DNA of 64,000 bases from an uncultured Clostridia bacterium (GCA_945923775.1 CAMELR010000009.1:1-64000); one strand, 5' to 3'. Shown: positions 8,484 through 17,798, counted from the stretch's first letter. The notes: generated from the letters alone by a model not told the origin. Translations and numbers: made by a program.

Positions 8484-10817
8484 TTACGCTTTCTTGAGCA
8501 CTACTGCGGAATAAGAACCGCCTGCGCCCCATGCCGCCGCCAGTACATACTTGTAACCGGAAACGTCCACGTCGGCAGCCTTGCCGCCGATGTAAGCCTT
8601 AGCAGTGCTTCCGAGCTTACCAGCCAGGAGCTTCGCAGCGTAAGCCGCCTGCTCTGTGCCTGCGGCCGCTCTAGCCTCGCCGATGGTCTCCCTTACTGCG
8701 AAAACAGGGATATCTCTGCCGAATACCTTCTTGTAGGTGGAAAGCTCCAGCTCGTCGATGGTCTTGTGACCGTTCGCGAAGCCGCTTACCGCGTCGATGT
8801 CTGATACGGAGATACCAGCGTCAGCGCAAGCGGACTCTATAGCCTTTGCGAGGGCGTCCTCAGAGCCGCTTACCGTGCCGAACTCGACCGCGTGGTGAGT
8901 CATAGCGCAGCCTGCTACCTCGGCGTATTTCTCAGCGCCGCGCTTTTCAGCGGAGGAAGCCTTCTCAACGATGAGGGAGACTGAACCTTCGCCGAGCACG
9001 AAGCCGGGCTTCTCAAGAGAATAGGGCTTTGTTTCCGCCAGCAGACCCAGCTTGCCGTAAAGCTCTGCGTCTACGTCGGTGTTCTCATCTGTGCCGCTTG
9101 CAACCATGATGTTCTCACTGCCGTTGTGGAGTACGTCAGCGGCGTAGCAGATACTCTGTAAGCCAGCCTGAACGCTGTTCGCTACGGTCACGTTGTAGCC
9201 CTTGATCCCGGCGAAAATGCTGAAATATCCGCCTGCGGCGTTATAAACTGTGTTCGGGAAGGAGAACGCGCTGCCGTTCGCAGTGCCGCCCTCTACTACC
9301 GCCTTCTGGAAGCCTACGATCTCGGTCATCGGGCCGTCGGACGTGCCGACTACTATGCCGATGTCGTTCTCGTTGCTCTCGTCAATGGTGATCTTGCCGT
9401 CTGCGAGAGCTCTCATGCCGCTTATGAGCTGTATCTGGCTGAAGCGGTCGAGCTTGCGGTAGAACGCCATCTTTATGCCGTGCTCCTTGTAGTCGTCGGA
9501 GGTGATGGAAGCGCGGATACCCTTGCCCTCTTCCTCTGTGTTGCCGACTACCTCGCCGATACCGGTGATATAGAGCTTCTCGGAGTTTGTGTTGTCGGGG
9601 ATCTCGTGGGGCTTCTTAGCAAATACGATACTTGCGTTGTTGCCGCCGAACGCAAAGGAGTTGGAAACCGCGTAGTTAACGGGCTTCTTGCGCTTGGTGT
9701 TCGGAACGAAATCTATCTCGCCAGCCTTTTCCTTCAGCACTGCAAGGTCCTCGTCGGAGTAGCCGATTGTGGGAGGTACAACGTCCTCGCATACTGACTT
9801 GACGGTCAGCACTGCCTCGATGGAGCCTGCCGCGCCCAGGCAGTGACCTGTCATGGACTTGGTGGAGCTTACGGAAAGGTGCTTGTTCTCGTCAAACAGC
9901 GTGTGCAGGGAGAGGAACTCAGCCTCATCGTTCTTGGCTGTGCCGGTTCCGTGGGCGTTGATGTAGTCGATGTCGGTGAACTCCAGGCCGGAGGTCTTTA
10001 CTGCGCGTCTGATAGCGCTCATCTGACCCTGACCGTCGGGACGGGGAGCGGTGATGTGGTGCGCGTCAGAGCTTACGCCGGAACCGAGTATCTCGCAGTA
10101 GATCTTAGCGCCGCGAGCCTTTGCGTGCTCGTAGCTCTCTACTATAAGTATACCTGCGCCCTCGCCGAGGGTGATGCCGTTGCTGTGGTTGAACGGGGAG
10201 CATGCGTCAGCCGCGAGAGCGTGCAGCGCGTGGAATCCCGCGAACGCCAGCGAAGAGAAGCTGTCGGAGCCGCCCGCAACGAATGCGTCAGCCTTGCCAG
10301 CGCGGATAAGGTCAGCGGCATAGGAAAGGCTCATCGTGCCTGCGGCGCATGCGTTTACGATGTTGGCGGTCGCGCCGTTCAGCCCGAAGTGCTTCGCAAC
10401 GTTGTTCGCGATGGCAGCGGCGGGCATTCTGAGAATATCGGACGGCTTTGCTGAGCCGGTCTTGAATTCATCGGTGTAGTACTTGTCAATGCTTGCGGCG
10501 CCTCCGACGCAGTTGCCGACGATAACGCCTATGCGGTTGGAATTATCCGCAGTTACGGTGTAGCCTGCGTCTGCAAGAGCCTCGCCTGCCGCCTTGATGC
10601 ACAGCAGGGAGCTGCGGTCGTAGTCCTCGCTTGAAAGCTGTTCGGAGCTTTCAGCTACCTCCGCGCCCTTGTTTGCGTAGCAGCCCTCGGTGCTCACGGA
10701 CTGTACCTCGCGGATACCGGTGATCCCGTTGGAAGCCGCGCTCCAGCACTTGTCGGTGCCGTCGCCGAGCGCACAGATAAGTCCCAGACCTGTTACAACG
10801 ATCCTTCTGTCGCTCAT
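8484..10817 (-). CDS. Fused ketosynthase plus chain-length-factor-like ketosynthase
   Basis: A 777-residue protein with two tandem FabF-type condensing domains. Domain 1 (residues about 1-405) keeps the catalytic triad: Cys157 in NACAAG, His289 in NAHGTGT and His325 in TGHCLGAAG. Domain 2 (about 413-777) is clearly homologous but by-eye alignment gives Val549 at the Cys position, Asn at the first His and Glu at the second, so it looks catalytically dead, like the chain length factor of type II polyketide synthases. A KS and CLF in one chain is unusual. The start at 10817 is one base after the ACP stop; a start at 10841 would overlap the ACP gene and has no better ribosome site. It probably builds an ACP-bound chain with the adjacent KR and DH. 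Confidence 0.88.
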   Translation of the reverse strand: MSDRRIVVTGLGLICALGDGTDKCWSAASNGITGIREVQSVSTEGCYANKGAEVAESSEQLSSEDYDRSSLLCIKAAGEALADAGYTVTADNSNRIGVIVGNCVGGAASIDKYYTDEFKTGSAKPSDILRMPAAAIANNVAKHFGLNGATANIVNACAAGTMSLSYAADLIRAGKADAFVAGGSDSFSSLAFAGFHALHALAADACSPFNHSNGITLGEGAGILIVESYEHAKARGAKIYCEILGSGVSSDAHHITAPRPDGQGQMSAIRRAVKTSGLEFTDIDYINAHGTGTAKNDEAEFLSLHTLFDENKHLSVSSTKSMTGHCLGAAGSIEAVLTVKSVCEDVVPPTIGYSDEDLAVLKEKAGEIDFVPNTKRKKPVNYAVSNSFAFGGNNASIVFAKKPHEIPDNTNSEKLYITGIGEVVGNTEEEGKGIRASITSDDYKEHGIKMAFYRKLDRFSQIQLISGMRALADGKITIDESNENDIGIVVGTSDGPMTEIVGFQKAVVEGGTANGSAFSFPNTVYNAAGGYFSIFAGIKGYNVTVANSVQAGLQSICYAADVLHNGSENIMVASGTDENTDVDAELYGKLGLLAETKPYSLEKPGFVLGEGSVSLIVEKASSAEKRGAEKYAEVAGCAMTHHAVEFGTVSGSEDALAKAIESACADAGISVSDIDAVSGFANGHKTIDELELSTYKKVFGRDIPVFAVRETIGEARAAAGTEQAAYAAKLLAGKLGSTAKAYIGGKAADVDVSGYKYVLAAAWGAGGSYSAVVLKKA

Positions 10818-10818
10818 A

Positions 10819-11064
10819 TTACTCACCCATGTGGTCCTCAACGTACTTTGTGAGGGTCTCGATGGTCTGGAAGTTCTCTCTTGCAGCGCCGGTCATCTGT
10901 ACGCCGAACAGGTTGTCGATACCTGCGATGATCTCGATGGAGTCGATGGAGTCGAGTCCGATGTCATCGCCGAACAGCTCGCTGGTGTACTCCAGCTCGT
11001 CAGCGGGGATTCTCAGGTTCTCTACCAGCATGTTCTTGATCTTCTCTGCAATCTCTGTGTTCAT
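10819..11064 (-). CDS. Acyl carrier protein
   Basis: An 81-residue acidic acyl carrier protein. The phosphopantetheine attachment site is Ser39 within GLDSIDSIE, a close variant of the standard DSL motif. The length and helical pattern match free-standing type II ACPs. It lies one base before the KS-CLF start, so it is probably the partner ACP. The phosphopantetheinyl transferase of the same operon is the likely activating enzyme. Ile in place of Leu after the modified Ser is more common in specialised ACPs than in the housekeeping fatty acid ACP. Confidence 0.92.
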   Translation of the reverse strand: MNTEIAEKIKNMLVENLRIPADELEYTSELFGDDIGLDSIDSIEIIAGIDNLFGVQMTGAARENFQTIETLTKYVEDHMGE

Positions 11065-11112
11065 AATTAATACCTCTCAAAATAAAATTTGTCCTGCGGA
11101 TTTCCCGCGTGT

Positions 11113-11811
11113 TTACTTGTTTTCTGCCGGAGCATAGCTTTCGGAATAGGTATCCGTTTTGCCGTATTTCTGCTCCAGGATCCCGTAAAGCCGCTTTGTT
11201 TCGTCCTCTGCCTGCTTCATGAGTTGCTTTGCGTACTGTGAGTGCCGCATGTTATCCGGGCATTTGCTCTCGATGGGGTTTCCGACCAGCAGCCGCTGCC
11301 GCTTTCCGAACACCATATGATAGCCGCCGTAGATAGCCGCCGGGACTACGCATGCGCCTGTCGAAGCGCACACCAGCGCCGCGCCGGGCTTGAACTTCTC
11401 GATTTTTCCTTCCCTGGCGATACCGCCTTCCGGGAAGATTATCAGAGAACCATTGCGGCGGATTATCTCCTCCGCAGTGGTGTACCAGCTCGCGTCCGCG
11501 CCGTCAAGGTCGATGGGGAAGCACCTGCACCAGCCTATCATAGTGCCGACGCCCTTCTTGTCGAACCAGCTCTTTTTTACGAGGACGTAGGGCTTGTACC
11601 GCCCCAGCACCGCGCCGGTGTAGGCTCCGTCGAAATGGTGCGTGTGGTTGAACACGAACACCGCGGGCTTTCCTTTGAGCTGCTTCTTCACGGACTTGTC
11701 GACCCACTCTACCTTTGGTCTGAACAGGAAATATACTATCCAGGTGATTATCACCTGATATATTTTTCCCCAGAGGGACTGATTCAAGGGGCTTTTCTTG
11801 TCGTTTTGCAT
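11113..11811 (-). CDS. PlsC-like glycerophospholipid acyltransferase
   Basis: A 232-residue LPLAT-family acyltransferase. The HX4D active site is NHTHHFD near residue 55, and the phosphate-binding block FPEGGIAREG lies near residue 125. An N-terminal hydrophobic stretch (about residues 13-27) suggests membrane association. It is the first gene of the minus-strand operon, with the promoter at 11857-11885 and a GGGAG ribosome site. In aryl-polyene clusters a similar acyltransferase is thought to place the finished chain onto a lipid, and the same role is plausible here. Alternatively it is an ordinary lysophosphatidate acyltransferase that happens to be co-transcribed. Confidence 0.87.
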   Translation of the reverse strand: MQNDKKSPLNQSLWGKIYQVIITWIVYFLFRPKVEWVDKSVKKQLKGKPAVFVFNHTHHFDGAYTGAVLGRYKPYVLVKKSWFDKKGVGTMIGWCRCFPIDLDGADASWYTTAEEIIRRNGSLIIFPEGGIAREGKIEKFKPGAALVCASTGACVVPAAIYGGYHMVFGKRQRLLVGNPIESKCPDNMRHSQYAKQLMKQAEDETKRLYGILEQKYGKTDTYSESYAPAENK

Positions 11812-11856
11812 TATACGCTCCCTTCAGGCGCCGCCTTTCAGCAGCACCTGTATGTA

Positions 11857-11885
11857 ATTATACCTGGATTTCTTTTTTATTTCAA
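11857..11885 (-). promoter_or_regulatory. Sigma-A promoter for the type II FAS/PKS-like operon
   Basis: On the minus strand TTGAAA (11885-11880), a 17-base spacer and TATAAT (11862-11857), about 45 bases before the acyltransferase ATG. Confidence 0.75.
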
Positions 11886-12139
11886 TGGACATTCCGCGCC
11901 ACTTAGCCCCATAAGGGGCAGTTTGTTGCATTTCTGTTGCGTAACAGTCAGAACACAACGTTTTTTCTCCGAAATCAACAAAAACCGTCCGCGGCTTCCC
12001 GGGAAATTGGTGATTTTTCCTCCGGAACCGGACTGTAAACGCGCACGCTGGATTTGTTCAATATTACTAATAAATACACCCGATTTTCGGTTTTAAAGTA
12101 AAATTCCAGAGCAAAAAAAATTGTTATCGTTTTCAGCCC

Positions 12140-12168
12140 TTGTAAATTTCGCCGCAATATTGTATACT
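12140..12168 (+). promoter_or_regulatory. Sigma-A promoter for cellobiose phosphorylase
   Basis: TTGTAA (12140-12145), 17-base spacer, TATACT (12163-12168). It gives a leader of about 125 bases, ending in GGAAGGAAGG before the ATG at 12298. No catabolite-repression site could be assigned. Confidence 0.65.
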
Positions 12169-12297
12169 AATTTATAGCGGCTTGTACTTTCCGAAACATT
12201 CATCTGCGGAAAGTGCACGGTAAAGCCGGAATAACCAACTGCGAGGGGCAGACCCCCCTCGGCTCCACACGGAGCAAGCAAGGAAGGAAGGTCACTG

Positions 12298-14772
12298 ATG
12301 AAATTCGGTCATTTTGATGACAAAAACCGCGAGTATGTAATTACCTCACCCCGCACCCCGTATCCGTGGATAAACTACCTCGGAACCCAGGGCTTTTTCT
12401 CTCTGATATCCAACACGGCAGGCGGCTACAGTTTCTATAAGGACGCTCGTCTGCGCCGTATCACCCGTTACCGCTACAACAACGTCCCGATAGACATGGG
12501 CGGCAGATACTTCTACATCAAGGACGGCGACACCATCTGGAATCCCGGCTGGTCCCCTGTAAAGACTGAGCTTGACAGCTACGAGTGCCGCCATGGCATG
12601 GGCTACACCATCATCACCGGCAAGAAGAACGGACTCAAGGCTGAGGCTACCTTCTTCGTTCCGCAGAACTACGACGGCGAGGTACAGCAGCTTGTTCTCA
12701 CCAACGAGAGCGGCTCCGCAAAGACCTTCAAGCTGTGGTCCTTCGCAGAGTGGTGCCTCTGGGACGCTCAGGACGACTGCACTAACTTTCAGAGAAACTT
12801 CTCCACCGGACGTGTTGAGGTAGTAGGTTCCACCATCTACCACAAGACCGAATACCGCGACAGACGCGACCACTTCGCATTCTACACCGTTAACGACTCC
12901 ATCGACGGCTACGACACCAACCGTGATTCCTTCATCGGCCTGTACAACGGCTTCCACAACCCGCAGGCTGTCCTGGACGGCAAGGCTAACAACTCCTTCG
13001 CCGACGGCTGGTCTCCGATAGCTTCCCACTACAAGGAGATCACCCTTGCCGCAGGCGAGAGCAAGACCCTCGTATTTATTCTCGGCTATGTTGAGATGCC
13101 CGTTGCTGAGAAGTTCGAGGCTGACGGCAAGACCATCAACAAGGTAAAGAGCAACGCAATGATCGAGAAGTACAACACTCCCGAGAAGGTCGCTGCAGGC
13201 CTTGCAGAGCTGAGAGAGACATGGGATAAGCTGCTCGGTATCCTCAACGTTGACACGCCTGACGACAAGGTAAACCGCATGGTCAACATCTGGAATCAGT
13301 ACCAGTGCATGGTTACGTTCAACCTGTCTCGTTCCGCTTCCTACTTCGAGAGCGGTATCGGACGCGGCATGGGCTTCCGTGACTCCAACCAGGACGTACT
13401 CGGCTTCGTTCACCAGATCCCCGACAGAGCAAGAGAGCGTATCATCGACATCGCTTCCACACAGTTCCCGGACGGCGGCTGCTATCACCAGTACCAGCCT
13501 CTCACCAAGAAGGGCAACGCTGATATCGGCGGCGACTTCTCCGATGACCCGCTGTGGCTCATTCTCTCCGTTTCCGCATACATCAAGGAGACCGGCGACT
13601 GGAGCATTCTTGATGAGATGGTACCCTACGACAATGATATGTCCGTCGCACAGCCGATGCTCGAGCACCTGAAGGTTTCCTTCTACCACATCGTGAACAA
13701 CCTCGGCCCGCACGGTCTGCCCCTCGCAATGCGCGCAGACTGGAACGACTGCATCAACCTCTCCTGCTACTCCGATACTCCCGGCGAGTCTTTCCAGACC
13801 TACACCAACCCGAAGTTCAAGGCAGAGGGCGGCTACTCCAAGGTCGCTGAGTCCGCATTCGTGGGCGCTCTGTTCACCTACGCAGGCCCGAACTACGTTC
13901 AGATACTCAACCACCTCGGCAAGACTGACGAGGCTGCAAAGGCACAGGCTGAGATCGACAAGATGAAGAAGGCTATGATGGATTCCGCTTGGGACGGCGA
14001 CTGGTTCCTCAGAGCGTATGACGCAGAGGGCAAGAAGATGGGCTCCAAGGAGTGCGAAGAAGGTCAGATCTTTATCGAGCCGCAGGGCTTCGCTATCATG
14101 TCCGACATCGACGCTGAGGCTTCCAAGAAGACCCTCAAGGCTATCGACGAGAGACTGAACACCCAGTACGGTCTGGTGCTCAACAATCCCGCATTCACAA
14201 AGTACTATATCCAGTACGGCGAGATCTCCACATATCCGGGCGGATACAAGGAGAACGCAGGTATCTTCACACACAACAACGCATGGATAATCTGCGCCGC
14301 TGCATACGCAGGCGAAGGCGACCAGGCGTTCAAGTACTACTCCGAGATCGCTCCGGCGTTCACTGAGGAGACTTCCGACATTCACAAGACCGAGCCGTAC
14401 GTTTACGGTCAGATGATCGGCGGTAAGGACGCAGGCGCTGATATCGGCAAGCAGGGCGACAACTTCGGTCAGGGCAAGAACAGCTGGCTGACAGGTACAG
14501 CGGCATGGAACATGGTCGCTATCTCCCAGTACATTCTGGGTATCGCAGCAGACTTCGACGGTCTGAAGATCGACCCGTCCATTCCTCATGAGTGGGACGG
14601 CATGAAGGCTACACGTCAGTTCCGCGGCGCTACATACGACATCACCGTTAAGAACCCGAACCACGTTTGCAAGGGCGTTAAGAGCATGACTGTTGACGGT
14701 AAGGCTGTTGACGGCAATGTTATCCCTGTAATGGACGGCGGAAAGCACACCGTTGAGGTCGTTCTCGGCTGA
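12298..14772 (+). CDS. Cellobiose phosphorylase, GH94
   Basis: An 824-residue cytosolic glycoside hydrolase family 94 enzyme that splits cellobiose with phosphate to glucose and alpha-glucose 1-phosphate, saving ATP during cellulose sugar use. The N-terminal beta-sandwich (about 1-300) precedes the alpha/alpha barrel. The RADWND motif near residues 479-484 carries the general-acid Asp, and the [20 protein letters not shown] block near 340 is typical of the family. Length agrees with ruminococcal and clostridial cellobiose phosphorylases, and there is no signal peptide. Codon choice is strongly biased (for example nearly uniform AAG, GAG and GAC), suggesting high expression. It stands alone between its own promoter and terminator, with no sugar transporter next to it. 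A cellodextrin or related beta-glucan specificity cannot be fully excluded. Confidence 0.92.
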   Translation: MKFGHFDDKNREYVITSPRTPYPWINYLGTQGFFSLISNTAGGYSFYKDARLRRITRYRYNNVPIDMGGRYFYIKDGDTIWNPGWSPVKTELDSYECRHGMGYTIITGKKNGLKAEATFFVPQNYDGEVQQLVLTNESGSAKTFKLWSFAEWCLWDAQDDCTNFQRNFSTGRVEVVGSTIYHKTEYRDRRDHFAFYTVNDSIDGYDTNRDSFIGLYNGFHNPQAVLDGKANNSFADGWSPIASHYKEITLAAGESKTLVFILGYVEMPVAEKFEADGKTINKVKSNAMIEKYNTPEKVAAGLAELRETWDKLLGILNVDTPDDKVNRMVNIWNQYQCMVTFNLSRSASYFESGIGRGMGFRDSNQDVLGFVHQIPDRARERIIDIASTQFPDGGCYHQYQPLTKKGNADIGGDFSDDPLWLILSVSAYIKETGDWSILDEMVPYDNDMSVAQPMLEHLKVSFYHIVNNLGPHGLPLAMRADWNDCINLSCYSDTPGESFQTYTNPKFKAEGGYSKVAESAFVGALFTYAGPNYVQILNHLGKTDEAAKAQAEIDKMKKAMMDSAWDGDWFLRAYDAEGKKMGSKECEEGQIFIEPQGFAIMSDIDAEASKKTLKAIDERLNTQYGLVLNNPAFTKYYIQYGEISTYPGGYKENAGIFTHNNAWIICAAAYAGEGDQAFKYYSEIAPAFTEETSDIHKTEPYVYGQMIGGKDAGADIGKQGDNFGQGKNSWLTGTAAWNMVAISQYILGIAADFDGLKIDPSIPHEWDGMKATRQFRGATYDITVKNPNHVCKGVKSMTVDGKAVDGNVIPVMDGGKHTVEVVLG

Positions 14773-14801
14773 TGACCTGATGACCCTAAAATAAATACAA
14801 G

Positions 14802-14832
14802 AGCGCCGGGGCTTATGCTCCGGCGCTTTATT
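14802..14832 (+). terminator. Intrinsic terminator after cellobiose phosphorylase
   Basis: An 11-bp GC-rich stem AGCGCCGGGGC (14802-14812) / GCTCCGGCGCT (14817-14827) with a TTAT loop, followed by TTATTT. Confidence 0.85.
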
Positions 14833-14849
14833 TAAAATGGAGGTGCGGA

Positions 14850-15530
14850 ATGTTCAGAGGAACGATACTGCTTATAGACCGGTTTTCCAGCATGAACACG
14901 CTGATAAACAGCTACTTGTCTGCTTCGGGCTTCGTGGTGGAGTGCATGCGCTCCGTTGACGAGCTTCGAGCAGTCAGGCTGAACACGATACATCTTGCGC
15001 TGCTTGATATCGACACCGCCGGCGGAAGGCTCAAGGAAATCCTCGAGCAGATGAAATCAGCGGGAGTTCCCGTTATAGTGCTGACCTCCGAGAGCGACCA
15101 CGCCGGGAGGCTCTCCGCGCTGGAGCTGGGCGCGGCGGACGTTATGAGCCGCCCGCTGGACATCGCGGAGCTTGTCGCAAGAATACGAGCGGCGCAGGCG
15201 CGCACGCAGGTGTCGATCACCGGCTTCGACCGCCCGCCGGTGAGCTTCGGAGGGCTTACCGTGGATATCTCGAAATACCGCGCCGAGATTGATGGCGAGC
15301 CGCTGAACATCTCCCCGAAGGAGACCGCCCTGCTGTACCTGCTGATAAGCAGTCCGGATACGGTTTTCAGCCGCGAGGAGCTTTCGCGCCAGCTCAGGAG
15401 CTCCGGGCATGCCTCGGAGCGCACGGTCAATGTGTTCATAAGCCGCCTGAAAAAAGCGATAGGCCGTTACAGCGCGAATATAGTGTCGGTTCGCGGCGTC
15501 GGGTACAAATTCGACGGAAGTGTTGAATAA
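14850..15530 (+). CDS. OmpR-family response regulator with degenerate receiver
   Basis: A 226-residue protein with an N-terminal receiver-like domain (1-115) and a C-terminal winged-helix DNA-binding domain (about 130-226) that has the expected SPKETALLYLL and RGVGYKF segments. The receiver departs from the canonical pattern: the acidic pair is replaced by IDRF (one Asp lost), and the conserved Lys of the KP motif is Arg (SRPLD). An Asp in LLDIDT remains at the usual phosphorylation position. No histidine kinase gene is adjacent, so it is an orphan that may work without phosphorylation. It follows the cellobiose phosphorylase terminator with a GGAGG ribosome site; its target is unknown. Confidence 0.85.
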   Translation: MFRGTILLIDRFSSMNTLINSYLSASGFVVECMRSVDELRAVRLNTIHLALLDIDTAGGRLKEILEQMKSAGVPVIVLTSESDHAGRLSALELGAADVMSRPLDIAELVARIRAAQARTQVSITGFDRPPVSFGGLTVDISKYRAEIDGEPLNISPKETALLYLLISSPDTVFSREELSRQLRSSGHASERTVNVFISRLKKAIGRYSANIVSVRGVGYKFDGSVE

Positions 15531-15565
15531 AAAAATGGGGGCTGTCCGAAAACAGCCCCATTTTT
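15531..15565. terminator. Bidirectional intrinsic terminator
   Basis: AAAAATGGGGGCTGT (15531-15545) pairs with ACAGCCCCATTTTT (15552-15565) with one bulged G. Flanking A and T tracts let it serve both the regulator gene and the converging metG-like gene. Confidence 0.85.
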
Positions 15566-15573
15566 GTATTTGT

Positions 15574-17592
15574 TTATTCCTCGCTGGTGTTGAACTGGCT
15601 CTGGTGCTTGGTGAAGAAATCCACCCTGGGCTCCAGGAACTTCAGCTTGTGATCCTTTCCACCAGTGAAATCGGAAATGGTGTCGAAGATCTTGTCCCAG
15701 CTCCAGAAGCTCTTGTCGAGCTGGAGGTACTCGAGTATCATCTCGGTTCCCTGCGGAGCCATCGGGTGCAGCAGAACAGCAGCTGTACGTATCATGTGGA
15801 ACACCTGAATGAGCGCGTGGCGTCTTGCCTCGTTGTCGTCCGCCTTGTCGGCGTCGCCGAGGTTCTTTGCCATGTACTTGCTTGCCTTTCTGATGTAGCT
15901 GTCAAGTACGTAGGTCGCCTGGTGGAACTCAAAGCGGTACATGAAGCGCTCGTAATCCAGGATCGCCTTCTTCGCGTCGGCGAGCACCTGCTCGTCTACC
16001 TCGCCCACCGGCATTACTCCGTCAAAGTACTTCTGAACGGAATAGATGCAGGTGCGGATAATGCGGTTGAATACGTTGGAGAGCAGGAAGCCGTCCTTTA
16101 CTACGGGATCCGGATCTTCCGGCTTTGCGTTGGGATTGTAGGGCTTCGGCATGAAGCTTACGCTGCGCTGACCCAGACCTAAGCCGAGGAAGTGCATGCG
16201 GAGCTGCTCGGGAGTGTAGAAGTCCAGAAGATCAGCCGCCATCGGGGGCTTTATCGCGCCGGAGCTGGAAGCCTTCTTGTCTAGGAACAGAATGTGGTTG
16301 TTCGCACACAGTATCGGGAGCTGCATTTCTCCTTCGGGCGGGTCGATGGTGTTTTCGCCTTCCTTGAGACCCATGAACATCGCCATTTCAGCCACGCCGT
16401 AGAAGTAGATGTTGTCGGCGCCGATGAACTGATATACGTTAGCGTCCTTGCTGCACCAGAAATCCTTCCACTCGTCGGGATTCCTGCCCTGCTGCTCAAG
16501 CGCCGCCTGCGTGAAGGAGATAGGCGCCCAGAGGGACTCCGGCCATACCCAGATGGTCAGCGGATCCTCGCCCTCGAGAACCGGAGCGGGAACGCCCCAC
16601 TCGATATTGCCTGTAAGTCTGAACGGAACCAGGGTTTTACCTGTACGGTAGCGTATTCCGTTCGCGGAGAGTATCTCGGTAGCCTTGTTCATCTCGTCGA
16701 GTTCCTTGAACTTGATGGTGAAGCTGGGCTTTTTCTTTTCCTCTATGAACTCGTGCTCCGGGAGCTGATCCTTGACTGCGTTGTAGCTGTCCAGAAGCTC
16801 GTTCTTAATGTGCACAACTGGGTCAGCGAGGAACTCCGAAATAGTGCTGGAAACGAGCTGGCGCACGTTCTTCTGCTTGGAGATCTTCGCAACGTATTCC
16901 TTGAGCAGCTTGTTGTACGCCGGAAGGTCGAAGTACCAGTTCTCGACGTCCTTCATTATGGGCGTGTCGCCGGTGAGGGTGCTCTTGGGGTTGATGAGGT
17001 TTTCCGGCATGTACTGATGACCGAGGTCGCACTCGTCGGCGTATGCCTTTTCGCTCTGGCAGCCGTCTACCGGGCACTTTCCTATTACCTGTCTGCCGTT
17101 GAGGAAGCAGCCCGCCTTCTCATCGTAGAACTGCTTTGTGCTGATACGGTGCAGATGTCCGTTTTTATATAACGTGCGGATAAACCAGTCGGATACCTTG
17201 TTGTGTATTTCGGCTGTTCTTCCAAGTCCGGAAGCGCCGAATATATTCAGGCTTATCATGTAGTCGTCGAGGGTCTTTTTCTGAGCCTTGTGGTTTTCCT
17301 CAACAAAGTCGTGGATAGTTCCCTTGAAGCCCTGCTCGGCAACCAGCTTGCGGTAGCTCTCCGCGATAGGGGAGCCGTAGCAGTCCGTGCCGGATACGAA
17401 AATTACATTCTCGTCGCCCAGCCTGTCGCGCAGGAATCTTGCGTATACGTCGGCAAATACGAACACGCCGCCGATGTGTCCGAAGTGCAGCTTCTTATTT
17501 CCGTAGGGCATTCCTCCGGTGATTATAGCGCGCTTAGGGAACTCCGGGCGGGGTGCCTCGTGCTTTACGAATTCCTTTTTCTCTTCGCTCAT
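15574..17592 (-). CDS. metG: Methionyl-tRNA synthetase-like class I aminoacyl-tRNA ligase
   Basis: A 672-residue class I synthetase that would charge tRNA-Met. The HIGH-type motif is HFGHIGG, near residue 37, and is preceded by GGMPYGNKKL. A zinc-knuckle segment with CPVDGC and DECDLGH lies in the connective region. The catalytic core contains TIWVWPESL and the YFYGVAE region. The KMSKS loop reads KKASSS, so the second Lys is lost, which is atypical. The C-terminal half has the helical anticodon-binding domain, but there is no C-terminal tRNA-binding (EMAP/CsaA) domain. The start at 17592 follows a GAAAGGAAAC site; longer in-frame starts have none. It is monocistronic, with its own promoter at 17740-17768. 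No T-box leader was found. It may be a second, divergent copy. Confidence 0.8.
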   Translation of the reverse strand: MSEEKKEFVKHEAPRPEFPKRAIITGGMPYGNKKLHFGHIGGVFVFADVYARFLRDRLGDENVIFVSGTDCYGSPIAESYRKLVAEQGFKGTIHDFVEENHKAQKKTLDDYMISLNIFGASGLGRTAEIHNKVSDWFIRTLYKNGHLHRISTKQFYDEKAGCFLNGRQVIGKCPVDGCQSEKAYADECDLGHQYMPENLINPKSTLTGDTPIMKDVENWYFDLPAYNKLLKEYVAKISKQKNVRQLVSSTISEFLADPVVHIKNELLDSYNAVKDQLPEHEFIEEKKKPSFTIKFKELDEMNKATEILSANGIRYRTGKTLVPFRLTGNIEWGVPAPVLEGEDPLTIWVWPESLWAPISFTQAALEQQGRNPDEWKDFWCSKDANVYQFIGADNIYFYGVAEMAMFMGLKEGENTIDPPEGEMQLPILCANNHILFLDKKASSSGAIKPPMAADLLDFYTPEQLRMHFLGLGLGQRSVSFMPKPYNPNAKPEDPDPVVKDGFLLSNVFNRIIRTCIYSVQKYFDGVMPVGEVDEQVLADAKKAILDYERFMYRFEFHQATYVLDSYIRKASKYMAKNLGDADKADDNEARRHALIQVFHMIRTAAVLLHPMAPQGTEMILEYLQLDKSFWSWDKIFDTISDFTGGKDHKLKFLEPRVDFFTKHQSQFNTSEE

Positions 17593-17739
17593 TGTGTCAG
17601 TTTCCTTTCTTGTGAAGGTTATCCGTTTCCTTTCCATAGGTCGCCCTCTAAACCTTGTGTGAGCGTAGGCGTGCGCTTCGCTTATCACATCGGTTTTCAG
17701 GGGTTTTCCGTATTTTATCCGGATTTATTTATAATCTAT

Positions 17740-17768
17740 ATGATACCACATAATTGCAAAAAAATCAA
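17740..17768 (-). promoter_or_regulatory. Promoter for metG-like gene
   Basis: On the minus strand TTGATT (17768-17763), 17-base spacer, TATCAT (17745-17740), leaving a leader of about 140 bases with no recognised riboswitch. Confidence 0.6.
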
Positions 17769-17798
17769 GAGCGGCGCAATAAAAATGCGTTTTGCCTA

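Larger units (their letters stand above)
11812..12297. other. Gene-free divergent intergenic region
   Basis: No supportable gene in 486 bases. It contains the minus-strand operon promoter (11857-11885), a short GCCCC-ATAA-GGGGC hairpin (11906-11919), and the plus-strand promoter (12140-12168) for cellobiose phosphorylase. The rest is AT-rich with no repeat or operator that I can defend. Confidence 0.7.

Noticed and set aside
12346-14748. 800-codon open frame on the minus strand opposite cellobiose phosphorylase
   Set aside because: It is a shadow of strong codon bias in the plus-strand gene. The translation has no family motifs, and it has no ribosome site or promoter.
17593-17739. T-box or SAM riboswitch before the metG-like gene
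   Set aside because: No T-box core sequence, antiterminator or terminator pair was found in the leader.
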